From: Gracilaria gracilis
Lineage: Eukaryota > Rhodophyta > Florideophyceae > Gracilariales > Gracilariaceae
NCBI GenBank assembly: GCA_030374805.1
Contig: JARGSG010000066.1
Location: 280,869 to 344,868 of the forward strand
Direction: 5' to 3'
Length of the DNA stretch: 64,000 nt
This document shows positions 11,829 through 22,816 of this stretch, piece by piece (the first letter of the stretch is position 1; each line of letters begins with the position of its first letter). Both the position numbers and the translations under genes were made by a program. The notes under the pieces were generated by a model. The model searched no databases and had not been told where the DNA came from. It was given only the letters and a program-made list of their open reading frames with translations.

Positions 11829-14027
11829 ATGTCTCGAAAACCGTCTGAGACGAAAGCTGCGGTTACTCGCAGTCGTTCCCACAGTGGTGGTGTCGCAGGG
11901 GATCATTGGTACGTCTCACGTTTCCCCAGGCGTGCTGGTTCCACCCTTGGTGTGAATAATCCGTCCAAGACATCGGGCCAACAACCGGTGTACAGGACAC
12001 TTCCCTTTGCCCCGTTGCTTCCCCCTACTGATGGTGCTGGTCCGGCCCTGGCCGTTACTGCTGCAGCTCCGTCTGCTACGGCTACACCCGCGGCCGCGGT
12101 GGTTCAGCCCCATCGGGAGAAGGATGACACCCTCCAGAGTACAGCTCTGGACGAGCATTTGCGTCAGCTGCGCACTGCTCACAACTCCCTTGTAGAGGTG
12201 GTCAACATTCTACGCCAACAGGCGGAAGACTCCCCTGCAACGGGTATTTCTGAGGATCTTCGTACGTTACGGTTCGACGTCAACAAAATGTTGGAGTGCT
12301 TTGGTAAATCCGCCGCCTTCGTAGAAGGAATTCAGGACCGATTTGATCGTGTAAGAGATCGCCTGGAGATGCTGGAGCAAACCATTCCTATGGATGCTGC
12401 CACTCCGGCGGAGGCCGTCGCTGTGTCGCACAGAGCCAAGACCTTGGCACGCGAGAAGAACCGCCGCAACCGGGAGGGCCAGCAGAACGATCAGGGTTCA
12501 GGCTCGTCGACTTCGTCGGATGCGGACCCGAACAATTCGGAAAATGCTGACTCGTCGGACTCGTCGTCTGACGAAGACCGTGCTATACGGGCGTCACGCT
12601 CTAAGCGGTCTGCAGTCACGCAAAGTGCGGTTCGTGCTCGTGCAAAAGGACGGAAGCACGCGGGATTGAAAGTCCTGAAGCCCACCAACCCTCTCTAAGA
12701 TGATCTGTTGTCATACCGGTATTACCGTTTGAAAGACTCCTCTTTGGATCGAACACCCCGTGGTACGGGCAAGGTGAAGGACTGCATCAAACGGATGCAG
12801 CTCTCGCTTCGTAACCAGTTGTTTACTGGAGTAGACCCAATCTTGGTGCTAGATTTTCTCGCCCGCTTCGTCGCGGAAGCCGATATACTCGGGATGAATG
12901 AGGGACAGGCCTACATTGCCTTACCGTATTTCTTACGTGGTGTGGCCGAGGACTAGTATCACTCTGTAAGAGGTTCTTCGCGGGCCTCCGAAGGAGAGGT
13001 TACTTGCTGGCCCGAAGCAGTGCAATATCTGTTACGGTCATACGCCACAAATGGTGCCATTCAGTCGGCGATACTCGCTCGGCGAGACACACGTCAACGC
13101 TCAGGCGAAACGGAAACCGATTCTTCGGTACGCCTGAACAAGGCTTTCCACCGTTGTGGTAATGTCTATCCCGCTACAGAGCGTTGTACGATGTTCATCG
13201 ACGGACTCGACCCGGCTATCCGGACCCTGGTGGCCCGCTATCGCGAGGATAGGAAGAAGATCACCTACCTGGAGCTCATCCAGTATGCACGAGCCCAAGG
13301 TGACTCCCTCCGCGCCAGAGCTCCGAGTACTCGGTCTAAGTCCGCCAAGGCGTTGTTGATGGAAACAAAATCCCCATCTCTGTCGCTCGTCGCGGATGAA
13401 GCACCTCCGAAGGAGTACGATAGCTTCCAGCTAGCCCACGGCGATATCGACTCCATTCCGACAACGGACCTCCCGTCGACGACGGACGCCTCCTTCGAGA
13501 CCGCTCAGGACGGCACCGTGCTTTATGCCGATGGCACCCGAGTTCGCGGGCCTTACATCCCGTACTCGAACGGAGGAACCCGCTTCCAACGACCAGGATG
13601 GCAGGACAGCCGCCCAGCGGGACGTTTCACGGATAACCGGAGTGGGTCCCTTCGACAGGGTATGCAAGCATTGATAGCGTTGATATGCCATCTCTGCTAT
13701 ACCTATGGTCACACGTCACCCGAATTCCTTCTCTCCCTGAGAGACCTGGGCAAGGTGACGGTGAACTATGAGGCCCTCATCACTGAGGAGAAGCGTTCCG
13801 TCCCAATGACGTCGTATCTCCGCGCCAAGACGGATTTCGCCCACGTCGTACCGACAGCGCCGACCTACCAGCCTGCTGCGGCACAGCCGGCTCATCCGGT
13901 AGCACCGGTACACCGCGTCGTGGACGATCCAAACACCGCTGTCGCGGGACCCCGAAGCCAACGTTCCCAAGCACTCGTGGTCGAGGAACCTGAGCAGCCG
14001 CCGCAGGCGGAAGCCCAGGGAAACTAA
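11829..14027 (+). pseudogene. gag polyprotein gene, two premature stops
   Basis: A single frame runs from ATG 11829 to TAA 14025-14027 (732 codons), broken only by TAA 12696-12698 and TAG 12954-12956. The N-terminal third is Ser/Ala/Pro-rich with an acidic Ser/Asp stretch near 12480-12570. The middle (12708-13340) is helical with the spacing of Ty3-type capsid proteins, including a late helix followed by LEL(I/M)QYA-like sequence. Near 13686-13727 a zinc-knuckle remnant reads CHLCYTYGHTSPEF: the first two Cys and His are in place (CX2CX4HX4), but the last Cys is Phe. Gag would form the virus-like particle and bind RNA. The coding pattern between the stops shows they are later mutations. Confidence 0.75.
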
Positions 14028-14052
14028 ACGAGGGAGTCTCCCATTCGGGAGA
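14018..14052 (+). promoter_or_regulatory. -1 ribosomal frameshift signal at the gag/pol junction
   Basis: The heptamer G GGA AAC (14018-14024) is in the gag frame and is followed at once by the gag stop TAA (14025-14027). A slip by -1 puts the ribosome on GGG AAA CTA AAC, which is the pol frame, open with no stop into the protease region at 14087. A 6-bp hairpin TCTCCC-ATTC-GGGAGA (14037-14052) lies 12 bases downstream and might stimulate slipping. The heptamer fits the X XXY YYZ rule exactly. Function is inferred. Confidence 0.65.
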
Positions 14053-15256
14053 GACGTTCTCAGAGCAGAGGCTGCCGACGTCCGAAGTGACGCCGCCTCG
14101 CTCCCCGAGGAAGGTCCTTTCGAGGAAAGACGCCGCTGACGCGGACTTGGAACACTTGGGTGTTCTACGTCGACCGTGGATACGGGTAAAGAAAAACCGG
14201 TTCCCGGATAGAGTCCTCGTGATGCCCAAACGTAACTATAAAGTTTACGCCGACCTCGGCCTCAGTACCCAGTTTATGGTGCGCACTCTCACGGTATTAG
14301 ACACCGGTGCAGGGCCGAACTTTATCGTGGAGTCCTTCCTGCCACCACTGGTGCGGACACGTATTCGCCGCGAAGCGACGCCCGAAGTCGCCGACGCGAA
14401 TAACGACCCGTTAACAACGGTGGGAACAATCGACTTAGTCGTGCGTTTGGGGACCTCCGTGGTCAAGCTCGACTTTGTGGTATGTCGGTCATTGGCTGCC
14501 CCAATTATTTTGGGATGTGATTACTGCGACAGATTCTTTGACGCAATCAGACCCCGCCTCAGGCGTGTGGAATTCGAAGACGGTTCGTCGGTCTCGATAG
14601 TTCGTCGGCCACTGAAGCGTGCATCGAGGAAACAAGTTCCACTACCTGCTGCGCAGGAACCACCACCGGCGACTCGTGAGTCCACAAAACTCCGCCTCGC
14701 AGCGTCGGTATGCATTCCACCAGAATCCCAAGTAATGGTGCAGGTCCATTCCCGTCAACACGGCCTTCGGGTTATTCAACCCATTTCCTTGTTGTACGAG
14801 AAGTATCATCTCGCAGTGGCGAACGGTGTTGCACAGGTGTCACCTAATGCTCCTTTCCGGATACTTGTTGCCAATCTTGGCAACAACCCCCAGTATCTGG
14901 TAAAGAACCAAGTCATTGGATCGGTCACACCGCACCCACTCGCGATGCTCCTTACCCGAATGACGGCTGCCAATGTCCTCGGTTTGGTTTCCTCAAAACA
15001 GGGCGAAAATCCGGGACAACCCGATGCTCCGTCTAAGGAGGGGGAGAATACTCCCTTCACAACTCCGGTTTCAACGGATAAATTGTCGAGTGACTCGGAA
15101 ACCGCGCCTGCGCCAGCATCCGATACGGAACATGGCCCAACGAGCTATGACCGGATTGATCTCGTGAAGGCTCTTGAGGAGTTCGATCTCGGCCACGTGC
15201 CGGAATCACACCGTGAACGTCTGAGAGATATGTTACGGGAATTTACCCCAATGTAG
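14028..15256 (+). pseudogene. pol: aspartic protease and start of RT
   Basis: This is the open pol frame after the -1 slip, with no Met needed (a Val codon at 14087 is not a true start). The retropepsin active site is VLDTGAGPNFI (Asp about residue 72 counted from 14087), followed by the usual hydrophobic ILG motif (IILGCDY, about 14505-14525). The protease would cleave the Gag-Pol polyprotein. A long Pro/Ser/Thr-rich spacer follows, then a stretch leading into RT. The frame ends at TAG 15254-15256, but the same frame continues as RT after it, so this stop is a mutation. Confidence 0.8.
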
Positions 15257-16245
15257 GATGGATCTCTTGGTGAGATAAATACAACGGAACACCGGATTGA
15301 TTTGCTACCGGACGCGCGACCCGTTTGGCAACCCCCTTACAGGGCAGGACCGAAGGCTCGGGAAGAAGAGCAGTTCCAAGTGGACAAGATGCTCCGCGCA
15401 GGCCTGATTGAGCCCGCTCAGTCACCCTAAGCGTCCCCAGTAGTACTGGCAATCAAGGCCGACGGAACCTGGAGGTTCTGTGTCGACTACCGCCGGCTCA
15501 ATGCCGTGACGATCAAGGACACGTACTAAATCCCCGCATAGACGCCTTTATCGATTCGCTCGGAAACGCAACCGTATTCACGGCATTGGACGCCAATCGG
15601 GGATATTTGCAAGTCCGCGTAATGGAGGAAGACCGCGATAAGACCGCGTTTGTATGTCACTCTGGGTCTTTCCGCTTCAAGCGTATGCCGTTTGGTCTCA
15701 CCAACGCCCCCGCTACATTTCAGCGTGCTATCGACATCCTGTTGAACCGCTTTAAGTGGCGGACGTGTCTAGTTTACCGATGACATAATTGTCTTCTCCA
15801 GTAATCTGGACGATCATCTCACCCACGTAAGGGAGGTAATGACCACACTGCGTGACGCAGGAATTTCCCTCAAACTGAGGAAGTGTTAATTCTTCACAGA
15901 CATTGTGAAGTATCTGGGCCACGTTATCCATCCAGGACGGTTGTAGATCAAAAAAGCTCGAGTGAAGTCCCTTGCCAAGGCGAAGGAACCGCGAACCCAA
16001 ACGGAATTGCGCTCCTTCTTGCGATTGGTCAACGTCTACCGACGGTTCGTCCCGAATTTCTCGGATATCGCGGCACCCCTCAACGCACTACTGCGAAAAG
16101 GCCAGCCACCGAAACTGGTACCCTTCACGCCTGTCGAGACAGAGGCGTTTAACTCCTTGAAAGAGGCTGTCACATCTGCTCCGATTCTATCGTTGCCAAA
16201 ACCCGGACTACCGTACTCCGTGGACACGATTCGAGAGACTACCAA
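15257..16245 (+). pseudogene. pol: reverse transcriptase domain, several lesions
   Basis: RT motifs are in order. The N-terminal substrate-binding part (IEPAQSP, stop, [21 protein letters not shown]) has TAA at 15428-15430. A frameshift near 15530 precedes motif A VFTALDANRGYLQV with the first catalytic Asp, and motif B is FKRMPFGLTNAPATFQ. The catalytic YxDD motif is split at about 15775 by a further frameshift (VY in one frame, DDIIVFS in the next). TAA at 15887-15889 and TAG at 15944-15946 follow. The thumb/connection reads ELRSFLRLVNVYRRFVPNFS. RT would copy the element RNA into DNA; this copy cannot. Confidence 0.85.
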
Positions 16246-17160
16246 GTGGGTTGCGCTCTTTTCCAAACTACCCCCGAAGGGGAACGTAAGCCCATTGGTT
16301 ACTGGTCGTGTTCGCTCAACGTTCATGAACGGAATTACTCCGTTTCGGAGAAAGAGCGCCTCGCCGTTGTGTGGACTCTGGCAACTATTCGCCCCTATCT
16401 TATGGGTGTGCACTTTACCGTGTACACGGACGATTCCTCGCTGAGGTGGTTAATGAACATCTCCGAACCGTCGGGACGCCTCATGCGATGGAGGCTCCGC
16501 CTAGCGGAATTCGAATTTAAAGTCGTGTACAAAAAGGGAGCGCTGAACACGAAAGCCGACGCACTGTCGAGATTGCCCACGAATGGGGAAGCTCTGCCCT
16601 CGGGAGACGATGAGATCCCTCGTTTCGTCACTGACGAGGTGGACACGGAAGATCCGGAAGGTGAACTCGACATTTGGCCAAGAGACTTGGAATTAGACGA
16701 TTATTGGAACGAACTACTCGTGGAAAACGAAAATGGGGCTCATAAGCCTCTACCGGGGAGTTTTGTCCCAGTAACACCGGAGGAAATGGTCCGAGAACAG
16801 CATGGCGACCCGTTCTGCGTGAACATTCGTGCCCGTTTAAACGGTGGTGCGGTCCTCTCGTTTGAGGTCAACGACATCGGCTATCTCATAAGAATGGTCG
16901 AGTCTAACCCACAAGTGGTGGTCCCTGACACGCTGCAAACGCGGGTACTCCAACTATCGCATTACGCGAAGCTGGGTGGCCACGCAGGTGGAAGGAAGTT
17001 ATACCTAACCAAGAGAAGGGACTTCTACTGGGGCGCCATGGCAGTCGATTGCTACGCAACAGTGCGGCTCTGCACTGAGTGCGCAAAAAACCGGGTGAAG
17101 CTCCGGAAGAACTTAAAGAAGATGAGGCTATTCCCCGCAAGGGGCCTCTTGAGTTCCTCG
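16246..17160 (+). pseudogene. pol: RNase H and integrase zinc-binding domain
   Basis: A frameshift just before 16246 separates this from RT. The RNase H core begins with a DSRDYQVGCALF-like strand, then SVSEKERLAVVW (Glu), VYTDDSSLRWL (Asp) and NTKADALSRL (Asp), the usual Ty3-type set. It is followed by the integrase HHCC zinc finger (HYAKLGGH ... CYATVRLCTEC, about 16960-17080). RNase H removes the RNA strand during reverse transcription. The frame is left near 17090-17160, where the integrase core continues in another frame. Confidence 0.85.
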
Positions 17161-18035
17161 CAATCGATATACTCGGACCACTTTTGATGACCAGGAGAGG
17201 CTATAAATTCTTACTCGTTATTACAGATCGCTTCTTGAAACTGGTTCGAACTGTACCTCTGAAGAAGATATCCGCATTCACGGTCACCCAGGCCTTCGTG
17301 AGGCACTGGATTTTTGTCTACGGTCCGCCGGTGGAAGTACTCTCCGATACGGGGAAACAGTTCGCATCGCGATTCTTCCAGGATGTTTGTCGCATCCTGG
17401 ATGTTAAGAACCTCCTCACTACGACCTATCATCCCCATTGTAATGGGCAAGCCGAACGGTTCAACCGGACAATGTTAGCTGCTCTCCGTTCTTACCTTGC
17501 TGATCACCCAAAGACATGGGACTTGTACACTGACGCGCTGACGTTCTCGTACAACACGCAGGTATATAGAACTACCGGTGTCTCACCGTTTGAGTTAGTA
17601 ATCTCCCGTACGCCCCCGCCCGTGGCGTTGGAATCACAGCCTACGCTGGGTATTTACCCTTCTGTGGGTGACTACCGCCAGAAATGGAAGACTTGGCTAA
17701 CCAAGTTAGTCCCCCCCGCTCGCCAGTTCATGGCGAGAGCTCAAGCCGCTTACAAGCGTGAATTTGATGCTCGCTTGCCAGGAAGGACAACGCGGCCAAT
17801 CAAGGTGGGCAACTACGTCTTCGTATGAAAGGAATACTATAATCCTGAAAAAAAGAAGCGCCATAGGCTCTCGCCAGTGGCGGATGGACCGTTCAAGGTA
17901 ATCTCCGCCACGGAGGACACAGTGGTACTGGACATAAAGGACACGCATGGGCGGATCTTCCGCGACCGCGTAGTCTCTGCTCCGCCACCCTCGTCCGAGG
18001 TCCTACTGGCACCTGCCAGCCCCGTGTCGACGTAA
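17079..18035 (+). pseudogene. pol: integrase catalytic core and GPY/F module
   Basis: The DDE core is complete. Counted from 17079, Asp30 lies in LAIDILGPL, Asp90 in VLSDTGKQF and Glu126 in NGQAERFNRT, giving exactly DD35E. After a TGA at 17826-17828 (inside YVFV-stop-KEYYNP) the same frame continues into the GPY/F module (RLSPVADGPFKVISA ... LDIKDTHGRIFRDRV), which is typical of Ty3/gypsy integrases. The frame reaches TAA at 18033-18035. Integrase would insert the DNA copy into the genome. Apart from the single TGA this domain looks well preserved. Confidence 0.88.
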
Positions 18036-19436
18036 TCAGCTACCCCAGAGACAATCGCGTTAAATCCCCCTGTGTTTCTACCACCCCCAAATCGGGGACT
18101 GTCCGACCTCCCGATGGCATTGGACAAATCGACGACATCGGACCACATCCCCGGCCAAACTGGCCAGTCAACAACCCAACACACTCGTGGGGACGCTACC
18201 CGCGCAGCGGAACTCTCAATCCCATCTCCTGCCGCTCCGTCTAACGAGGGGGAGGAGGTCACTTCTGCTGAAGGTAAATCGCCGTCGCAACGGGAAGAGG
18301 ACATCCGTGGTATACGGCAAGCTGCGGCCACACCGTAAATCTTGCCATAGAAGCCGTGTCCGTCGCGGGAACCCACCGCGTCTGGCTTTTCAGGCCCAAG
18401 TACGGGAGCCTTAGCCACGCCAAAAGCGTCTGATGTACTCGCAGAAGCGGACGAGACAACCCCACTCTCGCCCAACGCGAGCCGCGATTGCATTATGGCA
18501 CCAGCTCAGCTGGGGGACACGGAACTAACCCCGTTAGGGACGGACCCGAACAATCGGTAACACGCGTCCACTGCAACGGCAGACGCGACGCTGAAACACA
18601 CCGCTGGACGCGGGACGGTAACCCCGGTACGTAGGGGGGACGACATTGCAGAGTCACGCATGGCTGTGCGAGTTCCAAGTGTCTCGGTAGATCTTGGCAT
18701 CGTCGCCAGAGAAAAACCGCTAACCCGGGATGTTGCTCTCGTCATGGACGGTGAGGGCACGCCACTAGAGGCGGAAATTCTCCAAGTGCCGGGTGAAGCA
18801 CGCGCTGGACCCAGCACTGCTGGAAGCCCCACAAGGAACCCGAAATCGCCGGAAGTAGCCGTTCAAAACGGATCGCCACGGCGCCACCACTTGGCACGTG
18901 CCGCGATGGACACCACGTCAAGGGATGTGGAACGTCCCACGGTGCGCTACGGCAACGCGCTGGTGGAGTCACGTGCAAGAACGGAGAATGCGCGCGGCGC
19001 TGTACCACTCGCAGCGCAGCGTCGGAAAGCCGCAACGAGCTCGTCGGAATCACCGTCAAAACGGGTTGAAGCATGCAAACGTGCGGTACGCAGATCGGAA
19101 ACCCCACCTCCCCGGAGGACCACTCGGTTAACCGCGTCGCGCGAAGCAACACCCGAGTTGGAAAATTCCCCTTCGCAGGGCAATGAACGCTCAGCGGTAA
19201 CGACAACTCGGCAGGTCCGGCAGGTTTATGTACAGGAGTACATTGTCGACCGAACTGTCGGTCATTCCTGGAACCAGGAGGGTATACTTCGCTACCACGT
19301 TCGTTGGTACATGTATGATCCGGCTCAGGACACTGCCGAGCCGATCGAGCACCTCTCGCGTTCAAAGGTGCTCCAATATCACCGCCGAACGGGAACAGCT
19401 CCTCCAGCGACGCTGGGAAATGCCCAAGTGGGATGC
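18036..19436 (+). pseudogene. pol C-terminus: long Ser/Thr/Pro-rich linker and chromodomain
   Basis: The integrase frame continues through about 390 codons of Ser/Thr/Pro/Ala-rich, charged sequence (stops near 18336, 18348 and 18558) into a chromodomain at about 19225-19390. It reads EYIVDRTVGHSW, then LRYHVRWYMYDPAQDTAEPIEHL, then a C-terminal helix. The three aromatic cage positions of HP1-type chromodomains (Tyr in EYIVD, Trp in VRW, aromatic two residues later) are present, while the usual Trp of DTWEP is Ala. Chromodomains on integrases guide insertion to marked chromatin. The linker between GPY/F and chromodomain is much longer than usual. Confidence 0.7.
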
Positions 19437-19734
19437 TGGAACCATGGAAACGGGAAGAATGGAAGAGAACACGTCATGGACGGGAAGATGTCACCACTCG
19501 CGCGCCCATATCCCGACCACGGTCGTGCATATTGTTTCTCGAACAAACCTCAAACGGGTTTTCACCCAGCTTGCTGGTGATCACATGGCAAGCATGGTTC
19601 TCCCTTTTGGAACGGTGTGCATTTCCGCGCGCACCGCGTAAATAGCCGTTTCACGACCAAGAACTACAAACACACGTCTTAGACGGAAGAGTCCAACAAA
19701 CAGGTGGTTTATTTGGTACTACTCTGACCCAGTC

Positions 19735-21579
19735 TTACTGGTTGTTTTCACTCCCCTCGTTGGAAGGTTGGACCTCGCCAAGGCGTTGCGCAAGTGCGTC
19801 TCGCATCGCGGCCATATCGTTGGTCGCCGTGTTGGCGCCGAGACCCACTCCGCAGGGGAACTGAGCCACGATCTCACCTGGGTTCGCCCCCGTTTGGGGA
19901 GTATTTCCGGCAGCCGCCGTGGCAGTCGGAGCAGCCGAAGCCGATGCTGACGCTGACGCTGACCCCCCAGCAGCGGGCTCAGACTTCTGTGGTACAGGTT
20001 CGTCATTCTCCGGAGGAGTGCCGACAACCATCAAGTCGTCATCACCGCCCGCCGCGTTGGGTTCATTGTCCCACATGGGTCCGCTGTTCCCGCTTGAGCG
20101 GTAGTAGTCGTATGAATCGACGAACCCAATTGGGTGACCTATTGGGATCTCCCTCTGAGCATTCCGGAGTTCAGCCGCTCCGCTAGCGGAAAACTCCCAT
20201 TGTTTTCACGTATCGAAATAGATGAAGTCTCCCGCTAAAGCAGTATTGCACCCCATGCCTGGGCCGTGTCTCCCACCACCGGTGAGCCTGCCGCTCTGCT
20301 CGATCGGGACCGTTTTCCAGTCGACATTGTCGATGTAATCGAGAAGCTGGAGAACTTTTTTGGCGTCAGCCTGACCCCCAAGGGGGATGGGGAGATCCAG
20401 TTGACGGATACCGGCCCGCACTCGCGGAGGAAGGAACCACAGTCTGTACTGGTCGTAGGCCTCGTTGAGGGTATATGCCGCAGCGCAGACGGCCCACTCG
20501 GTGACTAAAACCGACCACAGCCCAATACGCGGATCTGTAAGGAGTTATGAACCTAAATAGGTGAACAACGGGGGCAGCCCTATGTAGCACCCCCGGCATG
20601 CCTCGAGCTGAGCCCACCAGGCTGGCAGAGGGACGTACCGACCTCGTCGGTGAGCGGGAGCGATGCGCTTTACTTCCACGTTTTGGTACGGAATGAAGTA
20701 CCCCAACCGGGAACGGCAGCGACGCTCAAATCGGATAAAGTCCTGAAGGAAGGAGGATCGGTGACGACGCGCAAGGTAGCGGAATTCAGCCCGGATGATC
20801 GGCTTCTGCCCGCAAAGGGCTTCTTTTTGGATAGCCGGGAATCCCCGCCAAGCGAAGGTCTCTAACGGCGACAGCCGGTCGCAATAGCCCATCTCCCCGC
20901 GAGTGCGGTAGTTTTCGATATCTAATCTCATCTCTCGCGGAATTTGGAACTCGAATGGAGCCCGGTTTTGCCGTTGGTACCCGATCCGCACAGTCGCTGC
21001 GTGAGCCTTAGCTCGGGACTCGCCCGCATAGCGGGGAACCTGTTGTGCAGGCACGGCAACACGCCGGTGCCAATCCCAAGAAGTGGTAACCATTGCCGGC
21101 AAGTCCCCGGGGAGGTGCTCGTTGCCGTCGGTATACTAAGAAATCAGTTCTTCTTCAAACACCGAGATCGGGTGAAACTACGGCGCCAGCCGGACGCGCA
21201 TCGCGCCTTGCCGATTGTTCAGGTTGAGCCCCACAAAGGAGTCGTAGGATGGCCAAGTGCCGCCCGTCCCGGAGCCGGTGGACGCCCCCGATTGGGATGG
21301 AATCGCCACCGTCCTGGACGGAAGACCACGGTTCGCACTGGACTCCTGCCCGCTTTTTGGTAAGGGCACAAAACGGAACCCGGTGAATCCCCCGGTGGAG
21401 GGTTGTTGGTTACCGCTCATAGTAAGATCGACGAGAGAAGTCGGAGGAGGAAGGTCGCTGGTAACCGAGGTGTCAGGAGAAGGCGTTGGAGGGATGGAGA
21501 CTGCGAAAGCAGGAGCGCGCGTTGACGGCGGACGGAAGATTTCCGGCAAGCCGGACGAGGGCGTGCTTTTATCCCCCAT
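19735..21579 (-). pseudogene. Antisense gene of the retrotransposon, unknown protein (about 614 aa before decay)
   Basis: On the strand opposite to pol, one frame runs from ATG 21579 to TAG 19735 with only four internal stops (21178-21180, 21136-21138, 20545-20547, 20206-20208). Between them the translation is clearly protein-like. There is a Ser/Thr/Pro-rich N-terminal third, a central basic and aromatic domain (for example FEFQIPREMRLDIENY), a hydrophobic/aromatic stretch around 20420-20530, then KVLQLLDYIDNVDWKTVP, and an acidic Ala/Ser-rich tail near 19930. I recognise no family. It sits between pol and the 3' LTR, the position of the antisense ORFs known from some plant Ty3/gypsy elements and of env-like genes. 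No signal peptide or clear membrane anchor is seen. Confidence 0.6.
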
Positions 21580-21635
21580 GGGTGTCGTCGTCGCTTCTTT
21601 CTTCGAGGTGATGCTCCCGCCAAAGGATGAGGACG

Positions 21636-22404
21636 TGTGGAGCAACGCCCTCAGAAGGAGGTTTCGTTTGACTTAGTCATATTCCGACGAGTCGGTCGAT
21701 CGCCCGTAGTAGGAGGATATGAATAGTAACAACCACTGTAGTGGGAAGGACACGTGGATTACGGATGAGCCAGGAGGTTGGCCACATACACGTAGAACGG
21801 GCGCCACGGCGCGTGGGTAATTACCACTGGGCGTGGGCGTAATTTAGTTAGTTTATTTATTTAGTGTTGGCGCGAGCTCACTACTTGGCTCGGCGGCGAT
21901 CTCGCCGCCGTGCACAGTGAAGTTCCCCCGAAACAGGGTTGGATCTATACTTCTTCGCCTTCGGCGGTCATCGACTCTTTCCAGGAGAGAGGCTCCGTTG
22001 CTTATGGGTAGTGCATCCTCCCTGCGTCACCTGACAGGACCCATTCGCGGGAGTGTTTTCCGCTTCTGTCGCGTTCGACCCTGTACAGGGATAACCCCGG
22101 TGTTTACCGTAGCCTTTTTGCCCTTTTCTTTTTTTCCTTCTTTCCATCCCCCGCTCTCGCGGATCCCTTTTTTCTTTTCCCACTTCCGTGGAGTCGTGCC
22201 TCTCTCGAGGACCCGTTCACCCACACACGTTTTGCCAACTCCGATCCTTGCTCAACTCTCTACGCCCGTCGTGACAGCTTGGCTTCGGCTTACACCCGAC
22301 TTCATCGTGCCTTGCCAGAGAGGCTCTGTATGCTGACTACCCTCCTACGGAAGAAGATCTCGGACGTCTTCGTCGTGTCCTTCTGCCTCTGGCGTTGCAC
22401 TACA
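21636..22404 (+). repeat. 3' LTR of the Ty3/gypsy element
   Basis: This 769-bp copy of the 5' LTR has the same TGTGGAGCAACGCC start and CACTACA end. The sequence before it (AAAGGATGAGGACG) is only moderately purine-rich, so the polypurine tract is weak or mutated. Differences from the 5' copy are concentrated after the first 125 bp. Confidence 0.88.
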
Positions 22405-22816
22405 AGAGAATTAACGGCCGATATCTGATATGAGAATTGTTGAATAGATGCGCTGTATCTCTATAGAGATTCCCTATTCGAAGGGTTTGTGTTCTTCTAA
22501 ACGTATTCAATAAGTAGCTATCTACGTATATATATCCCTATTCGGCAGCGTAGAGTTCTAAATATGTGCCACTTACACACTTACATTGGGTTCAAAAACT
22601 AGCATGAACGGAATTAACACGCTAGTTTGTCTTCCATCCAAACTAGCAATGATGGAAATAATCGTGAATGATTCTTTCCACACAAACTAGCACAAGGGGA
22701 AATGTGGAACTATATTCGGAAATTATGCACATCCAAATTTGGATACGTTCACCGGTTTTCGATCATTTTATTTTGTTCATTTTTGACACTAAAACTAGCA
22801 TTCTGATCACACCTAC
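22405..22816. repeat. AT-rich spacer with AAACTAGCA repeats
   Basis: No gene is seen. The nonamer AAACTAGCA occurs at 22596, 22640, 22684 and 22792, the first three at exact 44-bp spacing, with an inverted copy (GCTAGTTT) at 22621. The rest is AT-rich sequence with runs such as TACGTATATATATCCC near 22524. Confidence 0.6.

Larger units (their letters stand above)
10942..22404 (+). mobile_element. Ty3/gypsy chromodomain LTR retrotransposon, nearly full length, inactive
   Basis: An 11.46-kb element with two LTRs starting TGTGGAGCAACGCC and ending CACTACA, a primer-binding site 3 bases after the 5' LTR, gag, pol in the order protease, RT, RNase H, integrase (the Ty3/gypsy order) and a C-terminal chromodomain. 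A large open region on the opposite strand lies between pol and the 3' LTR. Flanking bases are AAAGA on the left and AGAGA on the right, an imperfect 5-bp target duplication. The LTRs are identical for about the first 125 bp, then differ at a few dozen positions, and every gene has stops or frameshifts, so this is not a recent insertion. Confidence 0.9.
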
